Shown in pieces: positions 61,981-64,000 of a stretch of 64,000 nt of DNA (positions are counted from its first letter, which is position 1; each line of letters begins with the position of its first letter). The notes under the pieces are model-generated. The model did no database searches. It was not told the origin of the DNA and saw only the letters and a list, made by a program, of their open reading frames with translations. The position numbers and the translations under genes are program-made. The stretch is from contig NW_008708400.1 in NCBI RefSeq assembly GCF_000327385.1, positions 297,707-361,706 of the forward strand. The letters are read 5' to 3'. This DNA is from Lottia gigantea. Taxonomy: Eukaryota; Mollusca; Gastropoda; Lottiidae.

Positions 61981-64000
61981 TATGTAAGTGTTATCAAATG
62001 GGTAGTTAACCACAATGAATCGAACACCTTAGTTGAAAGACCCTGCTAATTTTTCTAGTTTTAGCATGAAGAATTCTGTGAAGAAACTGAATGAATTGAA
62101 TTTACTATCTGGAAATCGGATTTCATTGGTTAGAATATAACGGATAAAGTAATCAAAGAAAATTGTCAGATCTACTATGAGTGAAGTCATCTGATGGAAA
62201 TACTTTCGAGTCAGTCCAGCTAAATCGTTTAGTTTTTCAAAAACAAGACTATATTCACCTCATACTCTGCAATCTCCTGTTCCCTTGGCTACGAGCTCTG
62301 GCGCATTTAACTCCTCTGTGATACAATTATTGTTGACATTAAAGGGATTCAAAAGAAGATGTCTACCCTTTGTACAAACACCAGAGACACTCCGATTCTG
62401 ATTTTCTTTTCGATGTCTTTAGTTTTTGTAATTCCACAAAAAATAATTATGACTTAATTCACATAAATAACTATTTGCTTTGAATTGTATTTACGATACA
62501 GATATCTTAATCATGGAATTACAGGAACCAAAGACTTCGGACGGAAAATCGAAATTGTACATATAAAAGCAATAAATGTCATCGATACAAGGGGGTCGTT
62601 ACGCTTTGATGACCAGTTACCAAAGAGTAGTAAATCTTTTCTCAATTCCTTTTTAAGGTGGCGATTTTGTACAAATTAATTAAAATAATATAAAATGAAG
62701 TGAAGATTCGACTATAATTTACTCTTTTTATTTTGTTATGTATGTCTATTATTATATTCTATAATAAATCCTGTCACATTACAAACTGCTGATATTACAT
62801 TCCTAAATTACTCGGACTTCAGAGAGGGCACTTACGAATCTCATTCTTTTAGTTTGAAATCATTGTTATGAACAATACCTCTGTATATTAAACAATTTTT
62901 ATTCTCTAATGCAGTTTTACTTTCATTGTGTTTTAATCTGACCAAATTGTTATACACTCAATGTTCTAGGTCATTTAAACCAATCAGCCAGTCATATACA
63001 CTGGTAATGTATAGGAAACTACAGATTGTTTAATGTTCTTTTCAACTAAATGTTGTTTGTATTAGTGGTGGCCCTGACCCGATTCATGAGATAAGATGTT
63101 CCCATTAACACCCTAGAAAAATCACTGGACGCTAGAAAGAGAGCTGAACTAATTAAGATGAAAACACCAACACTGCCTACAGCAATAGAAAACGTTCGAC
63201 TATCATGGACACTGTTTTTCTTGCGAAATGTTCGTGATAAGTTACTCTTGTTCAGAATAAGGTTCTCCATTGTAGGAAGGTGACTTAATATTGTACCTAG
63301 ATCAGTCATATTCGGTGATGGTTTTGATCTACAGTAACATGTACAACTTCGTGAGACCAGTTGTGTCGATGTCAACGCCTCTGTAACGTAACTAGAAACC
63401 GCAATTGTAGACGTAGTCGTAGAGCATGTCCAACAACTTTCACTGCCAAACAGATAATCCGTATTCATGTACGAGATACTTCCGGTTGAGAACACGACAT
63501 CATTGTTATTGGAAATTACATCACTGACACTGTCTAAACTAATGGTAGCGTCGTATGTTGGTGTCGATTCAATGATGGTACTAGATGATAGCTCGGACAA
63601 AATACCAGTTACCGATTCCATGGTACTGGATGTGTCTTCATAAGCAAATGTTAACTCAATAGAAGCTGATGAAACTGAAACCGGATCTGGAATATAACAA
63701 TCATATAGTGAAATGACGAACGAACAGAATCAAACAAACCCAAAGGGAGTGCCGAAATGGGATACAGATAGTCGAAATTGAGCTCCAAAAGCTGAAAAGG
63801 CAAATATTTAACTATACATCTTTGATAAAATATTTCTCAAACATACCACAAAGATATTCGATAATTTTCCATTCTTTTAAATAAAATGAACACACATATA
63901 GAATCTTTGTCGCATTGGTCTTTGAACATGCCGAGTCAAACACAGATCTATAGCTATTGTGAAAATAAACTGCGTCACTTCCTGTGTGATAAAAACACTG
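61978..64000. repeat. Segmental duplication of 40134-42680 (direct)
   Basis: 61978-62217 corresponds to the end of exon 11 plus intron 11 of the kelch-b561 gene (40134-40437, with small deletions). 62218-63025 corresponds to 40919-41712. 63046-64000 corresponds to 41731-42680. The roughly 497 bases between 40421 and 40918, containing the terminal coding exon, are missing, with the join in a short repeat. Divergence by eye is a few percent, so it is fairly recent. It continues past the right edge. Confidence 0.93.
63046..64000 (-). CDS. Second sushi/kringle-type receptor gene, last two exons (partial)
   Basis: Terminal exon 63046-63686 (641 bases, the same length as 41731-42371) and the preceding exon from 63847 into the right edge. 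The protein keeps the Ser/Thr stalk, SESCWTC, the CTCYC motif, KKNSVHDSRTFSIAVGSVGV and the transmembrane helix. The scattered changes include STNTNDS-type tail differences (NTNNI at the end). No stop or frameshift, so the copy appears under constraint. The upstream exons must lie to the right of this window, where sushi and kringle exons are expected. Confidence 0.9.

Overview
The window is animal nuclear DNA: AT-rich, with many short GT-AG introns, extracellular module-shuffling genes and many small terminal-inverted-repeat elements. Gene content and the repeat style fit a mollusc, most likely a gastropod. That placement is inference from family resemblance; no ribosomal or mitochondrial marker is present. 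No tRNA, rRNA or CRISPR array was recognised.

Layout. (1) 1-1850: an AT-rich minisatellite, the first coding exon of AP-2 alpha on the minus strand, and a probable divergent promoter shared with the next gene. (2) 1811-21258: a complete DCDC1-type gene, plus strand. I could join 39 coding exons in consistent phase to 1871 residues with several doublecortin domains and two ricin-like beta-trefoil regions. The intron before its penultimate exon holds eight 85-bp tandem copies of the splice acceptor plus exon start. (3) 22531-30852: two tandem seven-exon genes, minus strand, for a secreted alpha/beta hydrolase (491 and 490 residues). (4) 33592-40863: a 12-exon plus-strand gene for a secreted six-blade kelch propeller fused to a cytochrome b561 membrane domain (543 residues). 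(5) 41731-50776: a convergent 12-exon minus-strand gene for a 910-residue type I membrane protein: sushi, sushi, F5/8C-like, sushi, F5/8C-like, kringle, kringle, a Cys-rich module, a Ser/Thr stalk, a CxCxC motif and a transmembrane helix. All its introns are phase 1. (6) 50777-61980: gene-poor DNA with small inverted-repeat elements, a near-complete 4.7-kb LINE with target-site duplications, and a 421-bp tandem repeat array. (7) 61978-64000: a direct segmental duplication of 40.1-42.7 kb. It carries the last exons of a second sushi/kringle receptor gene, which runs off the right edge, but has lost the terminal exon of the kelch-b561 gene.

How it fits together: these are housekeeping and cilia or microtubule genes on the left, followed by secreted or surface proteins that duplicate locally. 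Local tandem duplication recurs at every scale: 85-bp exon-edge copies, decayed 150-bp exon-1 copies, whole-gene hydrolase duplication and the 2-kb-plus receptor duplication.
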